Source: Candidatus Adlerbacteria bacterium
Lineage (GTDB): Bacteria; Patescibacteriota; Minisyncoccia; Phycocordibacterales; SBAW01
Direction: 5' to 3'
Assembly (NCBI GenBank): GCA_029288895.1
Contig: JARIGK010000004.1
Location: forward strand, 141,621-175,865
Length of the DNA stretch: 34,245 nucleotides
The translations under genes were made by a program, and so were the position numbers. The notes beneath the pieces are model-generated. The model ran no database searches and had not been told where the DNA came from. It saw only the letters and a program-made list of their open reading frames with translations. Below are positions 14,325 to 21,440 of the stretch, piece after piece (positions within the stretch are counted from its first letter, which is position 1; each line of letters starts with the position of its first letter).

Positions 14325-15485
14325 CTATGAGCGGGGGCGGAAAGCGAGAAGGAGGGTGCCAAGAATTAGTACAGAAATGCCGATGACTTCGGCAAGGGCG
14401 ATGACGCCGATGCGGTCGGTGAGAAAACCGAAGGCAAACAACACAAGGGACGCGGTGATCGTGCCAAACATCCCTTGCACCGAGATGACGGTGGCGCGAT
14501 GGGCGCTGTCGATATAGCGGTTCGTGTAGGTGCTCAAAAATGGTTTGATCACGCCTTGCACAAACATGTACACAAAGAGTACAGGCATCACGGTTTTGTT
14601 GGCAAAGACGCCAAGAAGTGCGAGCGACATGCCCGTTACTAAAAACGTTGTCCAAAATGATGCGCTTTCTCCCATCCACTCGGTGATAGGCGCGGACCAC
14701 GCACCGCCAAGCGCCTCGATGACAAACATTGCCGGCACGATGATAGAAAATGCCTGCACCGCGAAGCCGATATCTTGCAGGTACGGTTGGTAGATGCTCG
14801 TAAAGCTGTAGCCCACAGCAAACACGACAGATAGTACGGCGGTGCTCCAGAGAATAAATTTATTATTGAACGTGAGGCGCGTGCCGTCTTTGATTTGTAA
14901 AAAATAGTGTTTGAATGAAAATTGTTTTTTTCGCACCGCAGTCTCGCGGAAGAAAAGTATGGCGCCTGCCGCAAGTAAAAATGGAAGCGACGACAGCAGA
15001 TAGGGGAGGCGAAAGTTTGTCGCAAACAAAAGTGGGCCAATGCCCGACGACACAGCGCTGCCGATGATGCCGAGCGACGCCGCGCGCCCGTACACGCGCT
15101 GGTAGAGCGCTTCGTCGTGCAAGGTGTCATACAACATTGCGTCGGATGCGCCAGTGATAAGAGAAAATCCGAACGCCCACACAAAGTAGCTCAAAAAAAG
15201 CTGTGTGTAGGTGTGTGCACTGCCCGAGGCAAGCGCGGCCATGACAAGTGCCAACGCACCAAAGACAAGCATCCGCTTGCGGCCGAACTGGTCGGCCAAC
15301 CCACCCGCGGGGATGGTAAAGAGGATGAACATAAGCATGTACACCGCGTCGAGCGTAAAGATCTGCGAGAACGAAAGCCCAAGCTGCCTTTCAAACAGCA
15401 CGGTGGTGCTCGACGCAATGTAAAACCCCACGAGCAAACTAAACGCATAGTAGGCGAGTATGTTTCTGCGGTGCTCGTGTGGCAT
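14325..15485 (-). CDS. Major facilitator superfamily transporter
   Basis: A 386-residue protein with about 12 membrane helices. The loop between helices 2 and 3 carries the MFS signature (GGLADQFGRKRMLVFG), and 'DAMLYDTLHDEALYQRVYGR' sits in the central part. Substrate unknown; efflux of small molecules is common in this superfamily. The ATG at 15485 has TACTAT on the minus strand (15497-15492) six bases upstream and no Shine-Dalgarno, so a leaderless message is likely. tRNA-Ser lies upstream on the same strand. Confidence 0.88.
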   Translation of the reverse strand: MPHEHRRNILAYYAFSLLVGFYIASSTTVLFERQLGLSFSQIFTLDAVYMLMFILFTIPAGGLADQFGRKRMLVFGALALVMAALASGSAHTYTQLFLSYFVWAFGFSLITGASDAMLYDTLHDEALYQRVYGRAASLGIIGSAVSSGIGPLLFATNFRLPYLLSSLPFLLAAGAILFFRETAVRKKQFSFKHYFLQIKDGTRLTFNNKFILWSTAVLSVVFAVGYSFTSIYQPYLQDIGFAVQAFSIIVPAMFVIEALGGAWSAPITEWMGESASFWTTFLVTGMSLALLGVFANKTVMPVLFVYMFVQGVIKPFLSTYTNRYIDSAHRATVISVQGMFGTITASLVLFAFGFLTDRIGVIALAEVIGISVLILGTLLLAFRPRS

Positions 15486-15525
15486 AGGTATATAGTAGCG
15501 TACCTACACCCGTATTTTGTCTTAG

Positions 15526-15612
15526 CGGAGGCGGAAGGATTCGAACCTTCGGTCCAGTTTCCCAGACAACAACTTAGCAGGTTGCTGCATTCGACCGCTC
15601 TGCCACGCCTCC
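15526..15612 (-). tRNA. tRNA-Ser, anticodon GCU
   Basis: Class II tRNA with acceptor GGAGGCG/CGCCTCC, anticodon stem GCAAC/GTTGT with loop CTGCTAA (anticodon GCT at 15578-15576), a long variable arm, and T-arm GAAGG/CCTTC with TTCGAAT. CCA is not encoded, unlike the tRNA-Ile in this window. Confidence 0.92.
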
Positions 15613-15695
15613 GTGGGAGAACACCAGATACCTTAGCATTTTTCGCCCATAAACGATACTGCCAGAGTCGCGAGAGAGCCATTCGACCGTCTATA

Positions 15696-15723
15696 TTGAC
15701 AGTTTTTAATATTGTGTTAAGTT
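15696..15723 (+). promoter_or_regulatory. Putative promoter of the 15760 gene
   Basis: TTGACA (15696-15701), 16 bp, TAAGTT (15718-15723). The leader of about 30 nt contains AAAGGAG. Confidence 0.5.
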
Positions 15724-15759
15724 GTGTACGAACGATTTTTTTTGAAAGGAGTGTCGTTC

Positions 15760-16005
15760 ATGGCTAAGCAGGGTAGCGTTACCGTCAAATCGATCCGCGA
15801 TATCGGCGTCCTCGTTTCCGGCGAGACGCCGGCACGGGTGCGCAAGGCGCTCAAGCTCTTGGCGAAGAGCGAGAAGCCGGCCAAGCCCAAGACCGACGAG
15901 CAGAAGAAGGCGCTCAACTTCTACAACGTGGCCAAGAAGTTCTTCCGCCAGAAGGGCCGCTTCAAGAAGCACTACACGCGGAAGAAGAAGCCCGCGGCCA
16001 AGTAG
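15760..16005 (+). CDS. Small very basic protein, function unknown
   Basis: An 81-residue protein with about 25 Lys or Arg residues, ending in RKKKPAAK. The N-terminal half (MAKQGSVTVKSIRDIGVLVS) looks structured and the C-terminal half (KKFFRQKGRFKKHYTRKKK) is a basic tail. Such composition suits binding to DNA, rRNA or another polyanion, as in small histone-like or ribosome-associated proteins, but I see no specific family motif. Codon choice is strongly G/C-ending (AAG, GCC, CTC), which may mean high expression. The ATG follows AAAGGAG by eight or nine bases. It has its own promoter and a strong 15-bp-stem terminator. Confidence 0.75.
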   Translation: MAKQGSVTVKSIRDIGVLVSGETPARVRKALKLLAKSEKPAKPKTDEQKKALNFYNVAKKFFRQKGRFKKHYTRKKKPAAK

Positions 16006-16024
16006 CGCCGGCGCCCAAGCACAC

Positions 16025-16064
16025 AAGGCCTGCGAAGATACCCATCTTCGCAGGCCTTTTTCTT
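16025..16064 (+). terminator. Strong intrinsic terminator
   Basis: Perfect 15-bp stem AAGGCCTGCGAAGAT/ATCTTCGCAGGCCTT with a four-base loop and a TTTTTCTT tail. Confidence 0.95.
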
Positions 16065-16093
16065 GTATATGCAATTATCTCTATTCGCACTAG

Positions 16094-16480
16094 TTATATG
16101 CGCCGCTGTGCGCGGGTGAGTTCGGCAATGGCATACGCGCCCACAGCAAGAAGAAGGTCGCGTGCTGCGATGTCGCGCAGGTCGAGCATAAGTAGATTGA
16201 TCGAGATAAGTACGAGCCAGGCAACGGAGAGATAGCCGGCAATGTGGGTAAAGCGGCGCGTAAAGAAGAGGATACCGACGACCACCTCGACTACACCCAT
16301 GAAAGCTAAGAATGCTGCGACGCCGCCCGGGAGTGTTTGCACCACGGCCATGACAGGCGGGCTTATGTATCCTGCCCAGTGTGCGATGAGGTTGGTACCA
16401 AATTTATCCAAGCCCACCAGTATTAAAACAATGCCGTACGCAAAGCGCATCACGTTCCACGCCCGGGTTGAGTGTTCCAT
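16094..16480 (-). CDS. Small membrane protein, DoxX-like
   Basis: A 128-residue protein beginning MEHSTRAWNVMRFAYG with four predicted membrane helices. 'MRFAYGIVLILVGLDKFGTNL' in helix 1 and 'FLAFMGVVEVVVGILFF' in helix 2 resemble the DoxX-like family; the assignment is tentative. I choose ATG 16480 because TATGCT on the minus strand (16493-16488) sits seven bases upstream; the frame stays open for nine more codons through that promoter. Divergent from the DHA2 exporter. Confidence 0.65.
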   Translation of the reverse strand: MEHSTRAWNVMRFAYGIVLILVGLDKFGTNLIAHWAGYISPPVMAVVQTLPGGVAAFLAFMGVVEVVVGILFFTRRFTHIAGYLSVAWLVLISINLLMLDLRDIAARDLLLAVGAYAIAELTRAQRRI

Positions 16481-16572
16481 GCTCGGCAGCATATAGAGCA
16501 AATACAAAGATGTGATGAAGAGCCGTGCAAACTTCCTCGATCGTTTAGAAAGAGATGCTATTGTTGTGCTCT

Positions 16573-18003
16573 ATGGATACACCGCGTAGCAAGCGCTGGC
16601 TTGCTCTTATTGTGTTGTGTTTGGCGACGCTGATGATTGTGCTCGACACCACTATTGTGAATGTCGCATTGCCGTCGATAAAAGCGAGCCTCGGATTTTC
16701 TGATACATCACTTGCGTGGGTGGTAAATGCGTACGCGCTTACGTTCGCGGGCTTTCTACTTTTGGGTGGGCGCTTGGGCGACCTCTATGGGCAGCGCCGC
16801 CTTTTCCTTGTGGGTATCGTCGTGTTTACACTGTCGTCGCTTCTGTGCGGCATCGCGGGCTCGCAATTATTTTTGATTGCGGCGCGCGCAGTGCAGGGCA
16901 TCGGCGGTGCAATTGCCTCGGCTATCTCACTTTCCATCGTGATGAACCTGTTTCAAGAACCTAAAGAAAGAACGGAAGCGATGGGTATCTTTGGATTTGT
17001 TGCAGCGGGCGGCGGCTCGGTCGGCGCGCTGCTCGGCGGCTTGCTTACCGGCGCGTTTAACTGGCACTGGATCTTTTTGGTGAACCTGCCCATTGGCATC
17101 ATTGTGTTTGTTGCGTCGCTCTACGTCCTTTCGGGCCATCATGCGCGCGCTGAACACGTGCACCTGGATGTATGGGGCGCGCTCTTTGTCACGGCGTCGC
17201 TGATGCTGTTGGTCTACGGCATCGTCAACGGCAATGTGCTTGGGTGGATGTCCTTGGCCACCTTGGGCACGATAGGGGCGGGAATAGTGCTTATGATTAT
17301 CTTCGTGTTGACCGAGGCGCGCGTGCGCTCGCCGCTTGTACCTCTTACCTTATTCCGCCTGCGCAGCATTGTTGTTGCCAACACGGCGGGTGTTCTGTGG
17401 TCGGCTGCCATGTTTGCGTGGTTCTTTCTCTCGGCGCTGTACATGCAGCTTGTACTTTCGTACGCGCCGATGCAGGTAGGGTTGGCCTTTGTGCCGGCAA
17501 ACCTCATCATGGCGATTTTCTCGGTATGGCTTTCGGCAAAAGTGGTAACGCGTTTTGGGCCCAAGCGCCCGCTCGCACTCGGACTCTTCCTTGTTGCGGC
17601 AGGCCTCCTGTTGTTTGCGCGCGTGCCAGTCGTTGGAAATTTTTGGTGGGATATTTTGCCGCCGATGTTGCTTATGGGCTTTGGCGCTGGCATGTCGTTT
17701 AACCCGATGCTCCTCATTGCCATGAGCGAAGTTAAAGAACACGAGTCGGGCTTGGCATCGGGCGTCGTTAACACGGCATTTATGATGGGCGGCTCGCTCG
17801 GGCTTGCAATCCTTGCAAGCGTTGCCGCATCGCGCACCGGCGCTGCATTTACCGCAGGCATGCCGCAAGTCGCGGCGCTTACCTCGGGCTACAACGCAGC
17901 ATTCCTTGTCGGCGGCATCTTTGCGCTGTCTGCGTCGGCACTCATTGCGTTTGGGATTAAATCACCATCCCGCTCGCACGGGCATGCGGTTGCGCAGCAC
18001 TAA
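16573..18003 (+). CDS. MFS exporter, DHA2 (EmrB/QacA) family
   Basis: A 476-residue protein with about 14 membrane helices. It shows the family signature LDTTIVNVALPSIKASLGFS after helix 1, 'GGRLGDLYGQRRLFLVGI' (motif A), the 'RAVQGIGGAIASAISLS' helix, and 'GGGSVGALLGGLLTGAFNWHWIFLVNLP' (motif C and later). These proton-driven exporters usually remove toxic compounds; the substrate is unknown. ATG 16573 is preceded by TATTGT (16559-16564) eight bases upstream and has no Shine-Dalgarno. The last codons carry the TTGCGC -35 of the following gene. Confidence 0.9.
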   Translation: MDTPRSKRWLALIVLCLATLMIVLDTTIVNVALPSIKASLGFSDTSLAWVVNAYALTFAGFLLLGGRLGDLYGQRRLFLVGIVVFTLSSLLCGIAGSQLFLIAARAVQGIGGAIASAISLSIVMNLFQEPKERTEAMGIFGFVAAGGGSVGALLGGLLTGAFNWHWIFLVNLPIGIIVFVASLYVLSGHHARAEHVHLDVWGALFVTASLMLLVYGIVNGNVLGWMSLATLGTIGAGIVLMIIFVLTEARVRSPLVPLTLFRLRSIVVANTAGVLWSAAMFAWFFLSALYMQLVLSYAPMQVGLAFVPANLIMAIFSVWLSAKVVTRFGPKRPLALGLFLVAAGLLLFARVPVVGNFWWDILPPMLLMGFGAGMSFNPMLLIAMSEVKEHESGLASGVVNTAFMMGGSLGLAILASVAASRTGAAFTAGMPQVAALTSGYNAAFLVGGIFALSASALIAFGIKSPSRSHGHAVAQH

Positions 18004-18017
18004 ATAAAGAGTAGAGT
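17990..18017 (+). promoter_or_regulatory. Putative promoter of the 18070 gene
   Basis: TTGCGC (17990-17995), 16 bp, TAGAGT (18012-18017). The -35 lies inside the 3' end of the exporter gene. Leader about 45 nt. Confidence 0.6.
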
Positions 18018-18069
18018 AGCGTCAGGAACGTACACAAACTCACAAGACAAGCGAAGAGGGAGAGAATCA

Positions 18070-18423
18070 ATGGCCGCAATTGTAGTTCTTGGACACAGCA
18101 ACCTTGAACCGCTGCCCCCAAACGAAATATCGTGGCATTGTGCGCCGCCCTTTGTGCGGTATTTCAAAGACATACTTGGCCAGATAGCCGGAGAGCTGTC
18201 GGCCGTGATGGAAACTGTGTTGAACACGCGCTACAACCCCGTGCGCAAACGGGCCGAAATCTACTTTTACGAAGGCGGCCGAGTCCTCGGAGAAGTCGAG
18301 TTTAGGCCGTCTGACAAAACTTCGATCGAGACCATCGTGCGCTTCTTGGGTGGGCCCATCGGCACCATCAAAGATCTGTTCCGCGAACTCTTTGGCGGTG
18401 CTATCACGTTCGAAGGCTGCTAA
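18070..18423 (+). CDS. Small unknown protein, paralogue family member 1
   Basis: A 117-residue protein beginning MAAIVVLGHSNLEPLPPNEI. From about residue 35 it aligns with the two following genes: 'QIAGELSAVMETVLNTRYN...RAEIYFYEGGRVLGEVEF...' followed by a conserved helix 'GTIKDLFRELFGG'. The shared pattern is helix, RY, strand with A-E-x-Y/F-F, strand with V-L-G/A-x-V, then a C-terminal helix. No database family is recognised. The start is supported by GAGGGAGAG upstream. Own promoter and terminator. The three genes look like tandem duplicates that have diverged far. Confidence 0.7.
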   Translation: MAAIVVLGHSNLEPLPPNEISWHCAPPFVRYFKDILGQIAGELSAVMETVLNTRYNPVRKRAEIYFYEGGRVLGEVEFRPSDKTSIETIVRFLGGPIGTIKDLFRELFGGAITFEGC

Positions 18424-18440
18424 CACCAGCCAACTCTTAC

Positions 18441-18468
18441 AAGAGGCTCATTCGTGGGCCTCTTTTCT
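18441..18468 (+). terminator. Intrinsic terminator after the 18070 gene
   Basis: AAGAGGC and GCCTCTT stem with a ten-base loop, then TTCTTTT. Confidence 0.75.
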
Positions 18469-18472
18469 TTTA

Positions 18473-18500
18473 TTGCATACAAAAGGAAATAGGGTACAGT
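18473..18500 (+). promoter_or_regulatory. Putative promoter of the 18545 gene
   Basis: TTGCAT (18473-18478), 16 bp, TACAGT (18495-18500). Confidence 0.6.
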
Positions 18501-18544
18501 GGCGACAGGAGTTCAGTGCGTACACCCCACAGAAGGAGGAAGCC

Positions 18545-18967
18545 ATGGCTTTCTTAAACGGAGCCGCGATCAATGCGATGGGTCGATATCTTGGTCGGCG
18601 CCCGGCACCTGCCGCGCCCCACGAGACGACGCTCGATTTGTGGAAGGGCGTCCCGAAGGACTCGTACCTTTTGCCGCACCGGATGCAGCTCGATATCATC
18701 GCCCGCGAGATGGAGCCGAGCCTAAGCGGCGTCAAAACTCGCTACAGCACGGAACACAAGTGCGCCGAACTGTTTTTCGATATGAACGGCGGCGAAATCG
18801 TGCTTGCGCGTGTCAGCGTCTATGGAGCAGTCAGCGGCCACGACTTGAAGATGGAAGTCGAGCTGATGATCGAGCCCGGGTCTCCCGCCACCAAGCTCAT
18901 CGGCCTCTTCCAGAGGTACTGCAAGTTTTTGCAGCCTGTCTTCGCACAACACAAAGCCCCCTCATAA
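18545..18967 (+). CDS. Small unknown protein, paralogue family member 2
   Basis: A 140-residue protein starting MAFLNGAAINAMGRYLGRRP. The N-terminal 45 residues are unique; the rest aligns with members 1 and 3. 'QLDIIAREMEPSLSGVKTRY' corresponds to 'QLDVITRAVALEIPGICRC' in member 3, and 'AELFFDMNGGEIVLARVSV' to 'VDLYSSTHVHLARVRV'. Function unknown; no membrane helices or signal. The ATG follows AAGGAGG by about six bases. Its stop codon lies inside the loop of its own terminator hairpin. Confidence 0.75.
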   Translation: MAFLNGAAINAMGRYLGRRPAPAAPHETTLDLWKGVPKDSYLLPHRMQLDIIAREMEPSLSGVKTRYSTEHKCAELFFDMNGGEIVLARVSVYGAVSGHDLKMEVELMIEPGSPATKLIGLFQRYCKFLQPVFAQHKAPS

Positions 18968-18983
18968 GGGGCTTTTCTTTTTC
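18953..18983 (+). terminator. Intrinsic terminator overlapping the end of the 18545 gene
   Basis: AAAGCCCC and GGGGCTTT stem; the TAA stop (18965-18967) is in the loop; tail TTTTCTTTTTC. Confidence 0.85.
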
Positions 18984-19011
18984 TTGCGCTGAGCAAAACT
19001 TTGAGTACAGT
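18984..19011 (+). promoter_or_regulatory. Putative promoter of the 19051 gene
   Basis: TTGCGC (18984-18989), 16 bp, TACAGT (19006-19011), directly after the terminator tail. Confidence 0.6.
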
Positions 19012-19050
19012 AATGAATGGATCACGCACAACAACAAAAAGGACCATGCC

Positions 19051-19365
19051 ATGGGCGAAGCTTTGCGAGGAATCATTTCTGACTTCCGGCCGCAGCTCGA
19101 TGTCATCACGAGAGCCGTTGCGCTCGAAATCCCTGGCATCTGCAGATGCTGGCACAACACAGAAGCGTGCGTCGACCTCTACTCGAGCACACATGTACAC
19201 CTGGCTCGCGTCAGGGTCGTGGGCTCGTGCTGTGTCGAGAGTGTCGTCGTCGACATGCTGTCGTCCCCCGAGAATGACTGCCTCAAAGCCGCTTTCGAGA
19301 AGTACATCACGGGCGTCCCGCTTCAATTCCGCGACCCATTCGACTCGCTCCCCAAGCCCCAATAG
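19051..19365 (+). CDS. Small unknown protein, paralogue family member 3
   Basis: A 104-residue protein beginning MGEALRGIISDFRPQLDVIT. It is the shortest form of the three-gene family and contains only the shared core: helix 'QLDVITRAVALEIPGI', strands 'ACVDLYS' and 'HLARVRVV', and the C-terminal helix 'CLKAAFEKYITGVPLQF'. It is richer in Cys than its relatives. Function unknown. The start at 19051 is placed eight bases after AAAAAGGA; an ATG at 19046 is out of frame. The stop TAG sits in the loop of the terminator. Confidence 0.7.
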   Translation: MGEALRGIISDFRPQLDVITRAVALEIPGICRCWHNTEACVDLYSSTHVHLARVRVVGSCCVESVVVDMLSSPENDCLKAAFEKYITGVPLQFRDPFDSLPKPQ

Positions 19366-19380
19366 GGGCTTTTCTTTTTC
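19354..19380 (+). terminator. Intrinsic terminator overlapping the end of the 19051 gene
   Basis: AAGCCCC and GGGGCTT stem with the TAG stop in the loop (19363-19365), tail TTCTTTTTC. Confidence 0.85.
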
Positions 19381-19381
19381 C

Positions 19382-19410
19382 TTGCTGAGCTCTTCATGCA
19401 GGCGTAGAGT
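19382..19410 (+). promoter_or_regulatory. Orphan promoter of the TTGCNN/TANNGT type
   Basis: TTGCTG (19382-19387), 17 bp, TAGAGT (19405-19410), in the same position relative to the preceding terminator as the promoters of the neighbouring small genes. No SD-led gene follows; the AT-richer island starts about 40 bp later. Confidence 0.45.
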
Positions 19411-19469
19411 GGGGGATAGAAGGCCTCAGACTTTATCAAAATTTGATCTCGATTTCGTACACTTTCTAT

Positions 19470-19724
19470 ATGATTAAAGAAACATTGATTTCACTCCGGT
19501 CAGGTGCAGCGCTCTCGGTTATTTTCGCAGCGGCAGTTTTACTAACATCGCCTGCTATTTCTCAGGCCAGGGCAGTTCATGTTGATTCATACTACAAGCC
19601 AAGTACGGGCACGTATGTAAATTCGTACTATCGAACTTCACCAAACTCCTCGAGATACGACAACTATTCTTCGTATGGTAATTACAATCCTTACACGGGC
19701 CGCACAGGCACTCGTCGGTATTAA
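19470..19724 (+). CDS. Small secreted Tyr/Ser-rich protein
   Basis: An 84-residue protein with an N-terminal signal peptide: positive start MIKETLISLRSG, hydrophobic core ALSVIFAAAVLL, probable cleavage after SQARA. The mature part of about 50 residues is rich in Tyr, Ser, Asn and Gly (VDSYYKPSTGTYVNSYYRTS, NYNPYTGRTGTRRY). It resembles small surface 'TGTYV...YYRTSPN...NYNPYTG' proteins that I associate with these lineages; function unknown. ATG 19470 follows TACACT (19458-19463) by six bases, so it is probably leaderless. It is the first gene of the AT-richer cluster and is followed after 31 bp by another secreted protein. Confidence 0.7.
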   Translation: MIKETLISLRSGAALSVIFAAAVLLTSPAISQARAVHVDSYYKPSTGTYVNSYYRTSPNSSRYDNYSSYGNYNPYTGRTGTRRY

Positions 19725-19755
19725 TTTCTTGAAAGTGTCAAACAATTATCCTTTT

Positions 19756-20643
19756 ATGGCAAAGAGTAAGCACGTTCTAATTGTTGGACTAGTGTTACTT
19801 CTTGCACCATATTTTGCTTCCGCTTCTTCAATAAAAGGAACTTCTCTGGGAGAAATATCAGGGTGTGATTACTACGCTATTGAAGACAGTCTTGGCGACT
19901 ACACCGTTGCTGAATGGTATGGAGGAATAACTCCATATGCGGGCGATACAGTCGTTGGAGATTTACATTCGTACGGGTTCAAAGATCTTTACGATATCAC
20001 TATAGATAGCGAAAGCCGTGCCTGGCTTGATGATTGGATGTTGTCTGAGGACGAGGCGATGGATAAATTGGTGGACGAGTGTGGATGGAGCAGTGAACTC
20101 AAATATTATTTTGATGGCGGAAGATATTACTCTTCATACGCCCCGTCCTACACACCGACATATAGCGCCCCAAAAACTTGTCCATCTAATGCACACTTGA
20201 ATTCGGATAGTTCGTGCTCATGTAACGCTGGATATACTCCAGATAGTTCAAAAACGTATTGTGTTATAGCGCCTCAACCAACTCCCACGCCGGCGGTTGC
20301 ATCTACGAATGTACCTGACCCAATTCAGACTTGTGAAAATATATTAGGCCCACAAGGGATAGTCGCTGGGCAAAACTCATGTGGCTGTGCGGCGGGCTAC
20401 CAATTGAATAGTGCCCAGACAAGCTGTATAGAAATTACTCAGCCTGTAGCAACTCCAGTACAGCCTGCGGTTGTCACCCCTGTTTATAAGGCTCAAGAAA
20501 ATAGAACTGTCATCACTAGCAATAAATCAAAGGTGAAACTTCAACCGGCCGCAACGACAACTGCTGCCACCTCTACTTCTGCTGTCCCAGTAAAGAAGTC
20601 CTTTTGGCAAAGAGTCATCGATTGGTTTAACAGTACTAAATAA
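19756..20643 (+). CDS. Secreted protein with two Cys-rich EGF-like repeats
   Basis: A 295-residue protein with a signal peptide (MAKSKHVLIVGLVLLLAPYF, then ASASS) and an acidic N-terminal domain. Two Cys-rich repeats follow, near residues 140-170 (CPSNAHLNSDSSCSCNAGY) and 195-230 (CENILGPQG, SCGCAAGYQLNSAQTSC), resembling EGF-like or 'CxCxxGY' modules. A Pro/Thr-rich linker leads to the C-terminal KKSFWQRVIDWFNSTK. It is probably exported and cell-surface associated; function unknown. The start is chosen at ATG 19756 because it begins the signal peptide. The next gene starts only 8 bp after its stop, so it may be co-transcribed with the nucleotidyltransferase. Confidence 0.7.
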   Translation: MAKSKHVLIVGLVLLLAPYFASASSIKGTSLGEISGCDYYAIEDSLGDYTVAEWYGGITPYAGDTVVGDLHSYGFKDLYDITIDSESRAWLDDWMLSEDEAMDKLVDECGWSSELKYYFDGGRYYSSYAPSYTPTYSAPKTCPSNAHLNSDSSCSCNAGYTPDSSKTYCVIAPQPTPTPAVASTNVPDPIQTCENILGPQGIVAGQNSCGCAAGYQLNSAQTSCIEITQPVATPVQPAVVTPVYKAQENRTVITSNKSKVKLQPAATTTAATSTSAVPVKKSFWQRVIDWFNSTK

Positions 20644-20651
20644 TTAAGAAT

Positions 20652-21440
20652 ATGAATCCGAATCTTTATTTAGCAGGAGTACTTAAGAAACATTCGGTTG
20701 CCAATAACATTCTTCGATTAGCGGCTATAAATAAAACACAGTCTGATATAACCTCTCTAATTAATAGATGGGCCGGATCTTACATAAATTATGTCCAACT
20801 TTCTGGTTCAAACGCAAAAGGCACAGCTATTGTTGGCTCGGCAGATTTAGATTTATTTATATCTTTAAAAACAGGGTTGCCTCATTCATTTACTGATGTT
20901 CGCAAGAGCCTAGGAGACTTTTTAAAAGTGTATGGCTATCTGCCACGGTTTCAAAATTCTTCAATAGGAATTACCCATACCGTGAATGGCCAAAAGATAG
21001 AAGTAGACCTAGTCCCGGGTAAGCTTCAACCTGGCTCACTTTTTCTCCAAGATCATTCGATCTATGTGAAAAAAACTGGCTCATGGACAAAAACTAATAT
21101 AAATAATCAAATAAACACCATCAAAAATTCTAGGAAAATAGATGAAATTAAGCTGGTAAAAATTTGGAGGAATCAGCACAATCTAGAATTTCCTTCTTTT
21201 TGTGTCGAGTTGGCGGTCATAAATTCTCCTTCTCCGGCACTTGGTCTTCTGCATCCTTTGCCAGATCGTCTTGTTGCTGTTTTGAAATATCTGCGAGATG
21301 ATTTTGAATCCGCAAATCTTTTTGATCCAGGTAATAAATCAAACAATGTTTCTGATGAATTAAGTTTTTCAGAGAAAAGAACTATAGCTTCGCAGGCTGC
21401 CAATTCTCTCAATGGGAGCTGGAATCAAGTTGTATGGTAA
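20652..21440 (+). CDS. CD-NTase-like nucleotidyltransferase
   Basis: A 262-residue protein with the polymerase-beta-type nucleotidyltransferase signature: GS at residues 52-53, then DxD at 65 and 67 within GSNAKGTAIVGSADLDLFIS, and a third catalytic Asp at 119 (KIEVDLVPG). The helical C-terminal half ends with a short 'SLNGSWNQVVW' motif, like the cGAS/DncV/OAS-type fold. Members of this superfamily make cyclic or linear oligonucleotide signals (CBASS) or modify tRNA ends; the product here cannot be read from sequence. Its last 7 bp overlap the following putative nuclease gene, implying translational coupling. Codon use is markedly AT-rich compared with the flanking pilus and transport genes, which suggests transfer. 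Confidence 0.75.
   Translation: MNPNLYLAGVLKKHSVANNILRLAAINKTQSDITSLINRWAGSYINYVQLSGSNAKGTAIVGSADLDLFISLKTGLPHSFTDVRKSLGDFLKVYGYLPRFQNSSIGITHTVNGQKIEVDLVPGKLQPGSLFLQDHSIYVKKTGSWTKTNINNQINTIKNSRKIDEIKLVKIWRNQHNLEFPSFCVELAVINSPSPALGLLHPLPDRLVAVLKYLRDDFESANLFDPGNKSNNVSDELSFSEKRTIASQAANSLNGSWNQVVW

Noticed and set aside
17172-17868. Alternative frames on both strands inside the DHA2 exporter.
   Set aside because: The exporter frame has continuous membrane helices and family motifs; the others are Cys/His-rich shadows.
18499-19050. A long plus-strand frame runs upstream of the 19051 gene through the 18545 gene.
   Set aside because: It overlaps the 18545 gene in another frame and crosses its terminator and a promoter; only the part from ATG 19051 has a ribosome site and matches the paralogues.
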